From contig DAISIT010000052.1 of assembly GCA_036821845.1 (NCBI GenBank), forward strand, positions 1 through 22,811: DNA of 22,811 nt, given 5' to 3'. Position 1 is the first letter of the stretch. Each line of letters opens with the position of its first letter. Below are positions 14,849 through 21,966 of this stretch, one piece after another. A program made the translations under genes and the position numbers. The notes under the pieces were generated by a model that saw nothing but the letters and a program-made list of their open reading frames with translations, ran no database searches and was not told the origin of the DNA. Source of the stretch: JAEUMD01 sp937950105. Its GTDB lineage: Bacteria; Pseudomonadota; Alphaproteobacteria; Rhizobiales; Hyphomicrobiaceae.

Positions 14849-14926
14849 GGGGAGGGAGTAGGGAATAGGGAGTCGGGAAGGCGTGTTTTCGCTACTCCCT
14901 GTTCCCCACTCCCCATTCCCTCACTC
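14849..14926. repeat. Purine/pyrimidine palindromic repeat in the rpoA-rplQ gap, G-quadruplex capable
   Basis: Starting two bases after the rpoA stop, the plus strand has five G runs (14849-14852, 14854-14856, 14861-14863, 14868-14870, 14875-14877) with loops of 1-4 bases, a canonical quadruplex pattern. The other half has C runs at 14897-14899, 14904-14907, 14911-14914 and 14918-14920, giving the same pattern on the minus strand. The arms are imperfect inverted copies of a GGGA-N3/4 unit around a TTTTC centre. From memory, similar intergenic repeats occur in Bradyrhizobium-type genomes, but I could not check. Composition differs sharply from the flanking genes. Confidence 0.7.
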
Positions 14927-14987
14927 ACAAGGCCATGCCGAAGAACGTGGCCGCTACAAAACGTAAGAGAAACAAGGAATCACACCG

Positions 14988-15413
14988 ATGCGTCACAAGA
15001 AACTCGGCCGCCGCTTCTCGCGCGACGTCGGCCACCGCCAGGCGATGTTCTCCAACATGGTCGCGGCCCTCATCAAGCACGAGCAGATCGTCACGACGCT
15101 TCCCAAAGCCAAGGACCTGAAGCGCGTCATGGACAAGTACATCACGCTGGCCAAGCGCGGTGACTTGAACTCGCGCCGTCTGGCCGCTTCGCGCATGCGC
15201 GACGAGGACATGACCAAGAAGCTCTTCGACGTGCTTGGGCCCCGCTACAAGAACCGCGCTGGCGGCTATACGCGCGTGCTGAAGGCGGGCTTCCGCTACG
15301 GCGACAGCGCCCCGCGCGCCGTGATCGAGCTGGTCGACCGCGACGTCTCGGTGAAGGGTGCCGAGGACAAGGCCCGCCACGCCGAGATGGCCGCCGCCGC
15401 CGAGCAGGGCTGA
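14988..15413 (+). CDS. rplQ: 50S ribosomal protein L17
   Basis: L17 sits near the tunnel exit on the 50S solvent side. The protein has 141 residues, beginning MRHKKLGRRFSRDVGHRQAM, then FSNMVAALIKHEQIVTTLPK and AKDLKRVMDKYITLAKRGDL. It continues with RYKNRAGGYTRVLKAGFRYG and ends AEMAAAAEQG. AAGGAA at about 14973-14978 precedes the ATG at a slightly long distance. It closes the ribosomal cluster and is followed by a strong terminator. The final 20 residues form an Ala/Glu-rich tail common in the clade. Confidence 0.97.
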   Translation: MRHKKLGRRFSRDVGHRQAMFSNMVAALIKHEQIVTTLPKAKDLKRVMDKYITLAKRGDLNSRRLAASRMRDEDMTKKLFDVLGPRYKNRAGGYTRVLKAGFRYGDSAPRAVIELVDRDVSVKGAEDKARHAEMAAAAEQG

Positions 15414-15436
15414 GGTTCCAAGCCATCGCAGGAATT

Positions 15437-15474
15437 CAAAAGGCTCGCACGCCCTACGGTGTGCGGGCCTTTTG
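15437..15474. terminator. Strong hairpin terminator after rplQ, bidirectional in form
   Basis: Bases 15437-15450 (CAAAAGGCTCGCAC) pair with 15461-15474 (GTGCGGGCCTTTTG), 14 bp with one T-G pair. Three further pairs inside leave a 4-base loop. The right arm carries TTTT and the left arm AAAA, so transcripts from either direction would see a stem with a U run. It lies 23 bases after the rplQ stop, marking the end of the ribosomal transcript. Confidence 0.85.
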
Positions 15475-15549
15475 CGTCCGCGCCTGAGCCGCGATGACGG
15501 CACCGGTCAGCGCGGTATCTCGCATTGCTATCTATTGCCGCCCGCTGGC

Positions 15550-15579
15550 CTGAACACTTCGCACGGATTAGCTTATGCT
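15550..15579 (+). promoter_or_regulatory. Weak promoter candidate for the small secreted protein
   Basis: CTGAAC (15550-15555) and TATGCT (15574-15579) are separated by 18 bases and would start transcription about 25 bases before the ATG at 15610. The matches are modest (three of six and four of six). The case rests mainly on its place between a terminator and an isolated gene. Confidence 0.25.
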
Positions 15580-15609
15580 GGGGGCACTCAAAAAGTTACG
15601 GAGGGTGGC

Positions 15610-15846
15610 ATGAAGTTCGCGATAGTCATGGCGGTGACGATGACCGCGACACTGGTGTCGACCGCGATGGCCGAGGCCAAGAGCGTCGCCGCCGCCAAGT
15701 GCCGCGCCGGGCAGGTCTATACGTCCAAGCGCTGCGGCGGGTCGCTCAAGACGGTGCCGTCATACTGTCTCGACAAGGGCAAGGTCGCGCAGGGATACTC
15801 CATCCGGCGCGGCAAGTGCGATCAGGACAACGGCGGCGGCGAATAG
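15610..15846 (+). CDS. Small secreted four-cysteine protein, unknown function
   Basis: I do not recognise a family. The ATG at 15610 follows GGAGG (15600-15604) by five bases and gives 78 residues. MKFAIVMAVTMTATLVSTAM followed by AEAKS is a signal peptide, with likely cleavage after Ala21. The mature part of about 57 residues is basic and has four cysteines (31, 42, 53, 70), enough for two disulfides formed in the periplasm. It ends in DQDNGGGE. It stands alone between the rplQ terminator and a convergent cytochrome gene whose stop is 7 bases away. Earlier in-frame starts would run back into rplQ and the terminator, so they are rejected. Confidence 0.7.
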   Translation: MKFAIVMAVTMTATLVSTAMAEAKSVAAAKCRAGQVYTSKRCGGSLKTVPSYCLDKGKVAQGYSIRRGKCDQDNGGGE

Positions 15847-15852
15847 AGCGCG

Positions 15853-16281
15853 TCAGGGCGCCCGCGCTGGCAACGTGAGCTTCCTGGCGGCGGTCTCGTC
15901 CAGCACGGCCGATCCTGCCGGCAGTCCGTTGCGCTTCAGGATGTAGGCGGTAATCGCCAACACCTGATCGGGCGGCAGCGAGCCCGGGTTGGTCGCCGGC
16001 ATTTTTGTGTGCTCGAACTGGTAGAGCGCCTCGACGGTCTGCCCTCCCCAATGCTGAAAGAACGGTGCGCCGATCAGCGCCGGCCCCATGGCGCCGGTGA
16101 GGTCCGGGCGGTGGCATTCGGCGCAGTGATTGTTGAAGGCGTCGTGGCCGGTGTCGGCCTGGGCGGCCGTGTAGAAGCCGTGCGGCGGTGTCGCCGCCGC
16201 GACCGGCGGTGGAGCGAGCAGGACCGAAACGGCGACGACAGCAAGACCGCCCAATGCGGCCGGGAGGGTTGCGGAATTCAT
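15853..16281 (-). CDS. Exported class I c-type cytochrome
   Basis: This 142-residue protein has an N-terminal hydrophobic stretch (about residues 8-29, ending PPPVAAATPP) that is a signal peptide or anchor. The single haem site CAECH is at residues 53-57, and KMPATNPGSLPPDQ supplies the likely axial ligand Met94 in the usual cytochrome c position before the AITAYILKRNG helix. It should carry one covalently bound haem in the periplasm and pass electrons between a dehydrogenase and an oxidase. The partner is not evident. It is the only minus-strand gene I support here, convergent with the small secreted protein and divergent from the reductase gene across 185 bases. Confidence 0.88.
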   Translation of the reverse strand: MNSATLPAALGGLAVVAVSVLLAPPPVAAATPPHGFYTAAQADTGHDAFNNHCAECHRPDLTGAMGPALIGAPFFQHWGGQTVEALYQFEHTKMPATNPGSLPPDQVLAITAYILKRNGLPAGSAVLDETAARKLTLPARAP

Positions 16282-16466
16282 GCGAGGGGCCTTTCCATGA
16301 GCCGTCGCGGCAAAGGCGGGCTTGTGATTGAAGCAGTCCGGACGTCAGATGGCGTCGCCGCGAGTGCGGGATCAATTCCGTGCCCGTTGCGCCGTTCCAG
16401 CACTCGCGCTCAAGTGTGCGTGACTGACGATCCGCCAGCGAGCGCCGAGCCAGCAGGAGGCTTTTG

Positions 16467-17492
16467 ATGACCGACACCGTTCTCGTCACCGGCGCGACCG
16501 GGTTCATCGCCAAGCACATCGTGGCCGAGCTGCTGCGCAATGGCTACGCGGTGCGGGGCACTGCGCGCGATGCCGCCAAGGGTCTCGACAGTGTTCACAA
16601 GGCGCTGGCGCGCAGCGGCGTCGATACGGCGGGCCTCAGCATGGTGGCCGCCGACCTGATGCGCGACGAGGGCTGGGTGGACGCGGTGCGCGGCTGCCGC
16701 TACGTGCTGCATGTGGCGTCGCCGTTTCCCATCGAGCAGCCGAAGATGCGCGAGGCACTGGTGGCGCCCGCTCGCGACGGCGCCTTGCGCGTACTGCGGG
16801 CGGCGACCGCGGCCGGGGTCGAGCGCGTCGTGCTGACCTCGTCGAGCGTGGCCGTCATGTACACGGGCGCCCGCCCGGCAGGGCACGTCTACAGCGAAGC
16901 CGACTGGACCGACACGACGCGCGCCGACATCACGCCCTACATCGCCTCGAAGACGCTGGCCGAGCAGGCGGCCTGGACCTACGTGCGCGAGACCCGCAGT
17001 GCCCCGCAGCTCGCCGCCATCAATCCGGCCTTTGTGCAAGGTCCGGCGCTCGATCCCGATCTCTCCACTTCGCTCGAGGTGCAGCGGCTGATGGGCAAGG
17101 GCGCTTATCCGGCGGCGCCGCGCGTCGAGTTCCCGGTGGTCGACGTGCGTGACGTCGCCGGCCTGCACGTCAAGGCCATGACGCATCCGCGAGCGGCGGG
17201 CGAACGCTTCATCGCCGCCAACGGTTCGGCGAGCCTTTACGGCATCGGCCGCCAGATCGCCGCTGCACTGCCCGATCTCAAGGGCAAGGTGCCGAAGTTC
17301 GAAATGCCGGACGTGATGGTGCGCGGACTCGCCGTGTTCGATAAACGCTTGCGGACGGTGCTGCCGGAACTCGGCACCGTGCGCCGCTGTTCGAACGCCA
17401 AAGCGCGCGAGGTGCTCGGCCACGAGTTCCGCCCGGCGGAAGCCGCGATCCGCGATGCCGCCCTCAGCCTGCGCGCGTTCAAACTGATCTGA
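16467..17492 (+). CDS. NAD(P)-dependent extended SDR (epimerase / dihydroflavonol-4-reductase-like)
   Basis: The 341-residue protein begins MTDTVLVTGATGFIAKHIVA. TGATGFIA at residues 8-15 is the Rossmann nucleotide-binding motif of extended short-chain dehydrogenases. VVLTSSSVAVMY (about 121-132) holds the catalytic Ser region, and YIASK gives Tyr158 and Lys162. The NPAFVQGPAL segment also matches the dihydroflavonol reductase / cinnamoyl-CoA reductase-like group, which reduces aldehydes or ketones. The natural substrate cannot be read from the sequence. CAGGAGG (16454-16460) lies 6 bases before ATG 16467, so I reject the TTG at 16464. It is probably transcribed alone. Confidence 0.9.
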   Translation: MTDTVLVTGATGFIAKHIVAELLRNGYAVRGTARDAAKGLDSVHKALARSGVDTAGLSMVAADLMRDEGWVDAVRGCRYVLHVASPFPIEQPKMREALVAPARDGALRVLRAATAAGVERVVLTSSSVAVMYTGARPAGHVYSEADWTDTTRADITPYIASKTLAEQAAWTYVRETRSAPQLAAINPAFVQGPALDPDLSTSLEVQRLMGKGAYPAAPRVEFPVVDVRDVAGLHVKAMTHPRAAGERFIAANGSASLYGIGRQIAAALPDLKGKVPKFEMPDVMVRGLAVFDKRLRTVLPELGTVRRCSNAKAREVLGHEFRPAEAAIRDAALSLRAFKLI

Positions 17493-17675
17493 TGTGCTGC
17501 GCAAGCGGACGGCCGCCCGCACCCGCCCGGGGAATGGCTCCCCCGAACCCCTTCCGCTTTTCAACGAGGAGCGTTGGCGTCGCCGCCTCGAAGCAGCGGA
17601 AGATGTTCCCTGCGTTATCGCTCGGGTAAGCCCGGCAGTTTACCATTCGCACCACGCTTCGGCAGGAGGCCACGA

Positions 17676-18263
17676 ATGAGCGATGCAACTCTGACTGACG
17701 GTTGGTACGTCTCGCGCGAGCACGAGATGCTCGGGCCGCTGAGCGATGCAGAACTGCGCAACCGGGTCCATCAGGGCGGCATTTCGGCCAGCGACTACGT
17801 CTGGCGCGACGGCCAGGAGCTGTGGGTGCAGGTGAGCGACATGGCGGCCCTGAAGGCGGCGATCCGCGCGTCCTCGCCGGCGGGCCACGAGCAGATGCGG
17901 GCCGATGCCCGCGCCGAGCATACCCGCCGTGACGACGCGCAGAGGGGGGCACGCCAGAAGCAGCCGGCGCAGAAGCCGCCGAAGGTGTCGCTGCCGAAGA
18001 TGCCGAACTGGTCGGCGCCCTCCAGCCCGGCCCGAAGCGATCGCGCGCCGCCTGCGGGCAACGCGCCCTCCGCGCCGCCCGCTCCGACCTTGCCGAACGC
18101 GGCCGAGGCTGGCGAGATGGCGATGAAAAAGCTGCGCGAACTGGTGAAGAACCCCGGTCAGTTGGCGGGCATCCTGTTCGTCGCCGGCATCCTCATTCCG
18201 CCGCTGCTGCTGCCGCTCTGGGTTGCCGCCTGGCTGGTGTGGACCAAGCTGCGCAAGGCCTGA
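17676..18263 (+). CDS. GYF_2-domain protein with C-terminal membrane segment
   Basis: The 195-residue protein has an N-terminal GYF_2-like domain (about residues 9-65): GWYVSREHEMLGPLSDAELR, then GGISASDYVWRDGQELW, which has the conserved W-Y, G-P and DYVWR-G-W pattern. Residues 66-145 are charged and then Pro/Ala-rich, probably disordered. Residues 163-190 (LAGILFVAGILIPPLLLPLW onward) form one long or two short membrane helices, ending in a basic KLRKA tail. GYF_2 domains are thought to bind peptides, so a membrane-tethered adaptor is a fair inference, with no known partner. GGCAGGAGG (17661-17669) ends 6 bases before the ATG. Confidence 0.85.
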   Translation: MSDATLTDGWYVSREHEMLGPLSDAELRNRVHQGGISASDYVWRDGQELWVQVSDMAALKAAIRASSPAGHEQMRADARAEHTRRDDAQRGARQKQPAQKPPKVSLPKMPNWSAPSSPARSDRAPPAGNAPSAPPAPTLPNAAEAGEMAMKKLRELVKNPGQLAGILFVAGILIPPLLLPLWVAAWLVWTKLRKA

Positions 18264-18359
18264 TCCGGCGAGCCGGGCTGTTTGAGAGAAACGCCCTCGT
18301 TTTGCCCTTGCCGGGCGTTGATGTATCTGACACTCCGACGGTTCGCAGGAGACGGGTAC

Positions 18360-19817
18360 ATGAGCCTTCACGACCTCCATTATCGCCATTCGGCTACCAG
18401 GCGTAGCGTCGCGCGAGCGGCGATCCTCATGCTGCTGGCGCTGGCTGCGCTGGCCGGGGCCGGGCCGGATGCCCTCGCGCAGCGCCGCGAGGTGCCGTCG
18501 TCGCGCGAGCAGGTGCAGTTCTCGTTCGCGCCGATCGTGCGGCGAACGGCGCCCGCCGTCGTCAACGTCTACGTGTCGAGCCGGGTGCGCGCGTTCTCGT
18601 CGCCGTTCGCGGGTGATCCGCTGTTCGAGCGGCTGTTCGGCGAGAGCTTCGGCATGCCGCAGGAGCGCATCCAGCGCTCGCTCGGCTCGGGCGTCATCGT
18701 CAGCGCCGACGGCGTCGTCGTCACCAATGCGCACGTCGTCAAGGCGCGCGGCGAGACCGAGATCCGCGTGGCGCTCGCCGACAAGCGCGAGTTCGACGCC
18801 AAGATCCTGCTGCAGGACGAGAAGACCGACATCGCCGTGCTCAAGATCGACGGCAACGGTGCCCGCTTCGATCATCTCGAGTTCGAGGACAGCGACAGCC
18901 TCGAAGTCGGCGATCTGGTGCTCGCCATCGGCAATCCGTTCGGCGTCGGCCAGACGGTGACGAGCGGCATCGTCTCGGCGCTCGCGCGTTCCGAGGTCGG
19001 CCGCTCCGACGCTTCCGTGTTCATCCAGACCGACGCCGCCATCAATCCCGGCAATTCGGGTGGCGCGCTGGTCGATGTCGCCGGCAAGGTCGTCGGCATC
19101 AATACGATGATCTACACGCGCTCTGGCGGTTCGGTCGGCATCGGCTTTGCCATCCCGTCGAACCTCGTGAAGCTCTACGTCGACAGCGCCGTGGCCGGCC
19201 GCAAGGTCGAGCGGCCGTGGATCGGGGCACGACTCGAGACGATGACGCGTGAAATCGCCGAAGGGCTCGGCCTCGAACGCATTGCCGGCGCCGTGGTGGC
19301 GCGCGTCGATGCCAAGGGCCCGGCAGCGAAGGCCGGCATCGAGGCCGGCGATGTCATCACCCACGTTGATGGCTTCGAGGTGACGGACGCGCGCTCCGCC
19401 CTCTACCGCATGACGACGCGTGGTGTCGGCAAGTCGGCCGAAATCGGCCTCATCAAGCGCGGCAAGCCGGCGATGGTGAAACTGGCGCTGCAGGCGGCAC
19501 CACCGCCCGGCGCCGACGACGTGCGCAATCTGTCGGGCCGGCATCCCTTCGATGGCGCGCGCGTGGCCAACCTGCTGCCGGGTGTCGCCGACGAACTCGG
19601 CATCGATGCCACCGAAGGCGTCGTCATCCTGTCGGTCAGGCCGGGCAGCATCTCTGGCCGCCTGCAGTTCCAGCCCGGCGACGTGATCGTCTCGCTGCAG
19701 GACCAGAAGGTCGAAACCGTGCGCGATCTGGAAGGCGTTCTCTCCAGCCGGCAGCGGCTGTGGGTGATCGGCATCCGCCGCGGCGGCCAACTGCTGAGCA
19801 TGCAAGTGCCGGGGTGA
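18360..19817 (+). CDS. DegP/HtrA-family periplasmic serine protease
   Basis: This 485-residue protein degrades or chaperones misfolded envelope proteins. A basic N-terminus and hydrophobic stretch (about 20-34) with ALA-Q at 38-41 form the signal peptide. The trypsin-like domain carries the triad His125 (TNAHVV), Asp157 (TDIAVL) and Ser233 (NPGNSGGAL). Two PDZ domains follow, at about 285-378 and 398-482. ATG 18360 was chosen because AGGAG (18347-18351) is 8 bases upstream and it gives a clean signal peptide; upstream in-frame TTG 18282 and ATG 18321 do not. The stop overlaps a GTG of the next frame (GTGA), and the unit appears co-transcribed with the two genes after it. Confidence 0.95.
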   Translation: MSLHDLHYRHSATRRSVARAAILMLLALAALAGAGPDALAQRREVPSSREQVQFSFAPIVRRTAPAVVNVYVSSRVRAFSSPFAGDPLFERLFGESFGMPQERIQRSLGSGVIVSADGVVVTNAHVVKARGETEIRVALADKREFDAKILLQDEKTDIAVLKIDGNGARFDHLEFEDSDSLEVGDLVLAIGNPFGVGQTVTSGIVSALARSEVGRSDASVFIQTDAAINPGNSGGALVDVAGKVVGINTMIYTRSGGSVGIGFAIPSNLVKLYVDSAVAGRKVERPWIGARLETMTREIAEGLGLERIAGAVVARVDAKGPAAKAGIEAGDVITHVDGFEVTDARSALYRMTTRGVGKSAEIGLIKRGKPAMVKLALQAAPPPGADDVRNLSGRHPFDGARVANLLPGVADELGIDATEGVVILSVRPGSISGRLQFQPGDVIVSLQDQKVETVRDLEGVLSSRQRLWVIGIRRGGQLLSMQVPG

Positions 19818-19819
19818 GC

Positions 19820-20239
19820 ATGGCGGCGTGGCGGCGCGACGTGTCGGCGGGCGCTGCCTACTTTGCACTGACGTTCGCCGTCGGTGCGCTGGTCGGGCCG
19901 GTGCGCGAGGTGATGCTGAAGCCGCTCGTCGGTGAAACGGGGGCGCTGCTCGTCGAGGCGCCGCTGATGATTGCGGCGATGGCGCTGATCGCCGCGCGTG
20001 TCGTCGCGCGATTTGGCGTCAGCTCCACCCGTCCGGCGCGGATTATCATGGGCGGCGTCGCGCTGGCGCTGTTGCTGGTGGCCGAGATGGCATTGACGTA
20101 CCTGCTGCGCCACATTTCGCCAGCGGTGTGGGTCGCGCATTTCTGGAGCCGCGAGGGTATGATTTCGGCGACGCTCTATGCACTGTTCGCGATGATGCCT
20201 GTGGCGCTGCTCGTAGTCCGAGAGGGACGACCGACGTGA
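19820..20239 (+). CDS. Small four-helix membrane protein, unknown function
   Basis: I know no named family. The 139-residue protein has four hydrophobic segments at about residues 10-28, 42-63, 76-97 and 117-134, with a cytosolic-looking basic start (MAAWRRDVSAG). LVGPVREVMLKPLVGETGAL between helices 1 and 2 looks well conserved in character. The start may be ATG 19820 or GTG 19814, which overlaps the htrA stop. The gene ends in GTGA overlap with rarA. This sandwiching suggests a shared transcript with the protease and RarA. From memory, similar short membrane proteins occur in related genomes, but their role is not described. Confidence 0.75.
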   Translation: MAAWRRDVSAGAAYFALTFAVGALVGPVREVMLKPLVGETGALLVEAPLMIAAMALIAARVVARFGVSSTRPARIIMGGVALALLLVAEMALTYLLRHISPAVWVAHFWSREGMISATLYALFAMMPVALLVVREGRPT

Positions 20240-21549
20240 CCAATCTGTTCGAAGCCGCTGGTTTGGAGAAAAGCGCGCCGCGGCCGCTTGCCGACCGGCT
20301 GCGGCCCAAATCGCTCGCCGAGGTGGTCGGGCAGGACCAGATCGTCGGGCCGGAGGGTACGCTGACGCGCATGCTGCGCGCAGGGCGGCTGTCGAGCATG
20401 ATCCTGTGGGGGCCGCCCGGCTCCGGCAAGACGACGGTGGCGCGGTTGCTGGCGAGCGAGACGAACCTCGAGTTCGAGCAGATTTCGGCGATCTTTTCCG
20501 GCGTGCAGGATCTGCGCAAGGTGTTCGACCGCGCCAAGATGCGCCGCGAGCAGGGCAAGGGCACGTTGCTGTTCGTCGATGAGATCCACCGCTTCAACCG
20601 CGCGCAGCAGGACAGCTTCCTGCCGCACATGGAGGACGGCACCATCACGCTGGTCGGCGCCACCACCGAGAACCCGTCGTTCGAGCTCAACGCCGCCATT
20701 CTCTCGCGCGCCGTCGTCATGGTGTTCGAGCGTCACCACGACGCGGCGCTCGAAGCGTTGCTGGTGCGAGCGGAGAAAGAAGAAGGCCGTCCGCTGCCGC
20801 TCGACGAGGAAGGCCGCATCGCGCTCGTGGCCATGGCCGACGGCGACGGGCGCACCATCATCAACCTCGCCGAGGAGGTGTTCTCGTCGCTGCCTGCCGG
20901 AGCAAAGCCGATCGGCCGCGATGCGCTGACCAAGCTCGTGCAGCGGCGCGCGCCCCTCTACGACAAGGGCCGCGACGGGCATTACAACCTGATCTCCGCC
21001 TTGCACAAAAGCGTGCGCGGGTCCGATCCCGACGCGGCGCTGTACTGGCTGTGCCGCATGCTCGACGGCGGCGAGGATCGTCTGTTCATCGCGCGCCGGC
21101 TCGTGCGCATGGCGGTGGAGGACATCGGGCTTGCCGATCCGCAGGCGGTGGTGCAGGCGATCGCGGCGAAGGACACGTTTGATTTTCTCGGGAGCCCCGA
21201 GGGCGAACTGGCTCTCGCTCAGGCGACCATCTATCTCGCCACCGCGCCCAAATCGAACGGCGCCTACGTCGCCTACAAGGCGGCCATGCGCGCGGCCAAG
21301 GAGCACGGTTCGCTGGCGCCGCCGAAGATCATCCTCAACGCGCCGACCAAGCTGATGGAGGATGAAGGCTACGGCTCGGGTTACGAGTACGACCACGATG
21401 CGCCCGAAGGCTTCTCGGGCCAGAACTACTTCCCCGACGAGATGAAGCGGCGGCCGCAATATTACGATCCGCCCGAGCGCGGCTTCGAGCGCGAGATCAG
21501 GAAGCGCCTCGCCTATTGGGACGGCCTCAGGAAGAAGCGCGGCGGCTAG
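20236..21549 (+). CDS. rarA: Replication-associated recombination protein A, AAA+ ATPase (RarA/MgsA)
   Basis: RarA acts at stalled replication forks as a clamp-loader-like ATPase that interacts with SSB. The 437-residue protein opens TNLFEAAGLEKSAPRPLADR, then LRPKSLAEVVGQDQIVGPEG. Walker A GPPGSGKT is at 59-66, Walker B LLFVDEIH at 111-118, sensor-1 GATTENPSF at 141-149 and the arginine finger near Arg158. The C-terminal tetramer part includes YWLCRMLDGGEDRLFIARRL and NAPTKLMEDEGYGSGYEYDH. The GTG at 20236 is in GTGA overlap with the upstream gene; earlier starts would lengthen the protein beyond the conserved N-terminus. A palindromic element follows its stop. Confidence 0.97.
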   Translation: MTNLFEAAGLEKSAPRPLADRLRPKSLAEVVGQDQIVGPEGTLTRMLRAGRLSSMILWGPPGSGKTTVARLLASETNLEFEQISAIFSGVQDLRKVFDRAKMRREQGKGTLLFVDEIHRFNRAQQDSFLPHMEDGTITLVGATTENPSFELNAAILSRAVVMVFERHHDAALEALLVRAEKEEGRPLPLDEEGRIALVAMADGDGRTIINLAEEVFSSLPAGAKPIGRDALTKLVQRRAPLYDKGRDGHYNLISALHKSVRGSDPDAALYWLCRMLDGGEDRLFIARRLVRMAVEDIGLADPQAVVQAIAAKDTFDFLGSPEGELALAQATIYLATAPKSNGAYVAYKAAMRAAKEHGSLAPPKIILNAPTKLMEDEGYGSGYEYDHDAPEGFSGQNYFPDEMKRRPQYYDPPERGFEREIRKRLAYWDGLRKKRGG

Positions 21550-21556
21550 CATTTTT

Positions 21557-21677
21557 CCCTCTCCCCATGCCCTGCACGTGCATGGGGAGAGGGCCAGGGT
21601 GAGGGGCAGCTACTCGCGCAACGCCGTCGTGTTGCCGCCCCTCACCCCGACCCTCTCCCCGCGTGCGGTGGAGAGGG
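21557..21677. repeat. Three-hairpin palindromic intergenic element, copy 1
   Basis: Hairpin 1 is CCCTCTCCCCATGC (21557-21570) with its exact complement at 21580-21593. Hairpin 2 is GGGTGAGGGGC (21597-21607) with GCCCCTCACCC (21637-21647). Hairpin 3 is CCCTCTCC (21651-21658) with GGAGAGGG (21670-21677). The stems are built from two short words, CCCTCTCCCC and CCCCTCACCCC. It lies in the rarA to small-membrane-gene gap and closely resembles the element at 21967-22082. It is REP/BIME-like in form; no transposase is seen. Confidence 0.85.
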
Positions 21678-21698
21678 AGAAGTGGAGCGATCACCACC

Positions 21699-21905
21699 AT
21701 GCCGTCGGCCGATCATGTCGCGCAGGCCGTGACGCTGCTGCTCGCAGGCGGGCTTGCGTTCGTCATCGGCCGCGCGCTGTGGCCGCATGGCAAGCTGCTC
21801 GCAATCGTCGCCAGCATCGCGACGCTTTTCGCTGCCATCGTCCCCATCGCCATTCTCGTGCTCATCTTTGCCTTTCAGGTGTTCGGCATCGATCTCGTCG
21901 ATTGA
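21699..21905 (+). CDS. Small two-helix membrane protein, unknown function
   Basis: No family is recognised. With ATG 21699 the product is 68 residues. After a short hydrophilic start (MPSADHVAQ) there are two hydrophobic stretches, about residues 10-24 (AVTLLLAGGLAFVIG) and 29-62, separated by RALWPHGK. It ends VFGIDLVD. No good ribosome binding site sits close to the ATG; purine-rich GGGAGAAGTGGAG ends about 12 bases upstream and partly overlaps the palindromic element. It is flanked on both sides by the three-hairpin repeats and precedes the Tae4-like gene. The hydrophobic pattern favours a real gene, but the small size leaves doubt. Confidence 0.55.
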   Translation: MPSADHVAQAVTLLLAGGLAFVIGRALWPHGKLLAIVASIATLFAAIVPIAILVLIFAFQVFGIDLVD

Positions 21906-21966
21906 TGAGTGCAGTGCGCGTCGTCTGGAAGCCGTCACGCTTTTGCGCTTAGATCGAGATCTCATT

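Noticed and set aside
14849..14926. rpoA-rplQ palindrome as an intrinsic terminator
   Set aside because: The stem is imperfect, it lacks a T tract after the second arm, and rplQ downstream must be expressed; a repeat element is the simpler reading.
14935..15120. Short open frame starting just before rplQ (MPKNVAATKRKRN...)
   Set aside because: It runs out of frame over the rplQ start and has no family resemblance after the first residues; rplQ is certain here.
17640..19868. A 742-codon open frame on the minus strand across the GYF_2 and HtrA genes
   Set aside because: It is antisense to two genes with clear domains and catalytic motifs. Long antisense frames are expected in GC-rich DNA with strong third-position bias, and its translation is low-complexity Arg/His/Asp-rich with no motif.
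20176..21552. A 458-codon minus-strand open frame opposite rarA
   Set aside because: RarA on the plus strand has all AAA+ motifs; the antisense product shows none and has the repetitive composition of a shadow frame.
21578..21952. A 124-codon plus-strand open frame over repeat copy 1
   Set aside because: Its beginning is translated repeat and the rest is out of frame with the better-supported membrane protein at 21699; no domain is visible.
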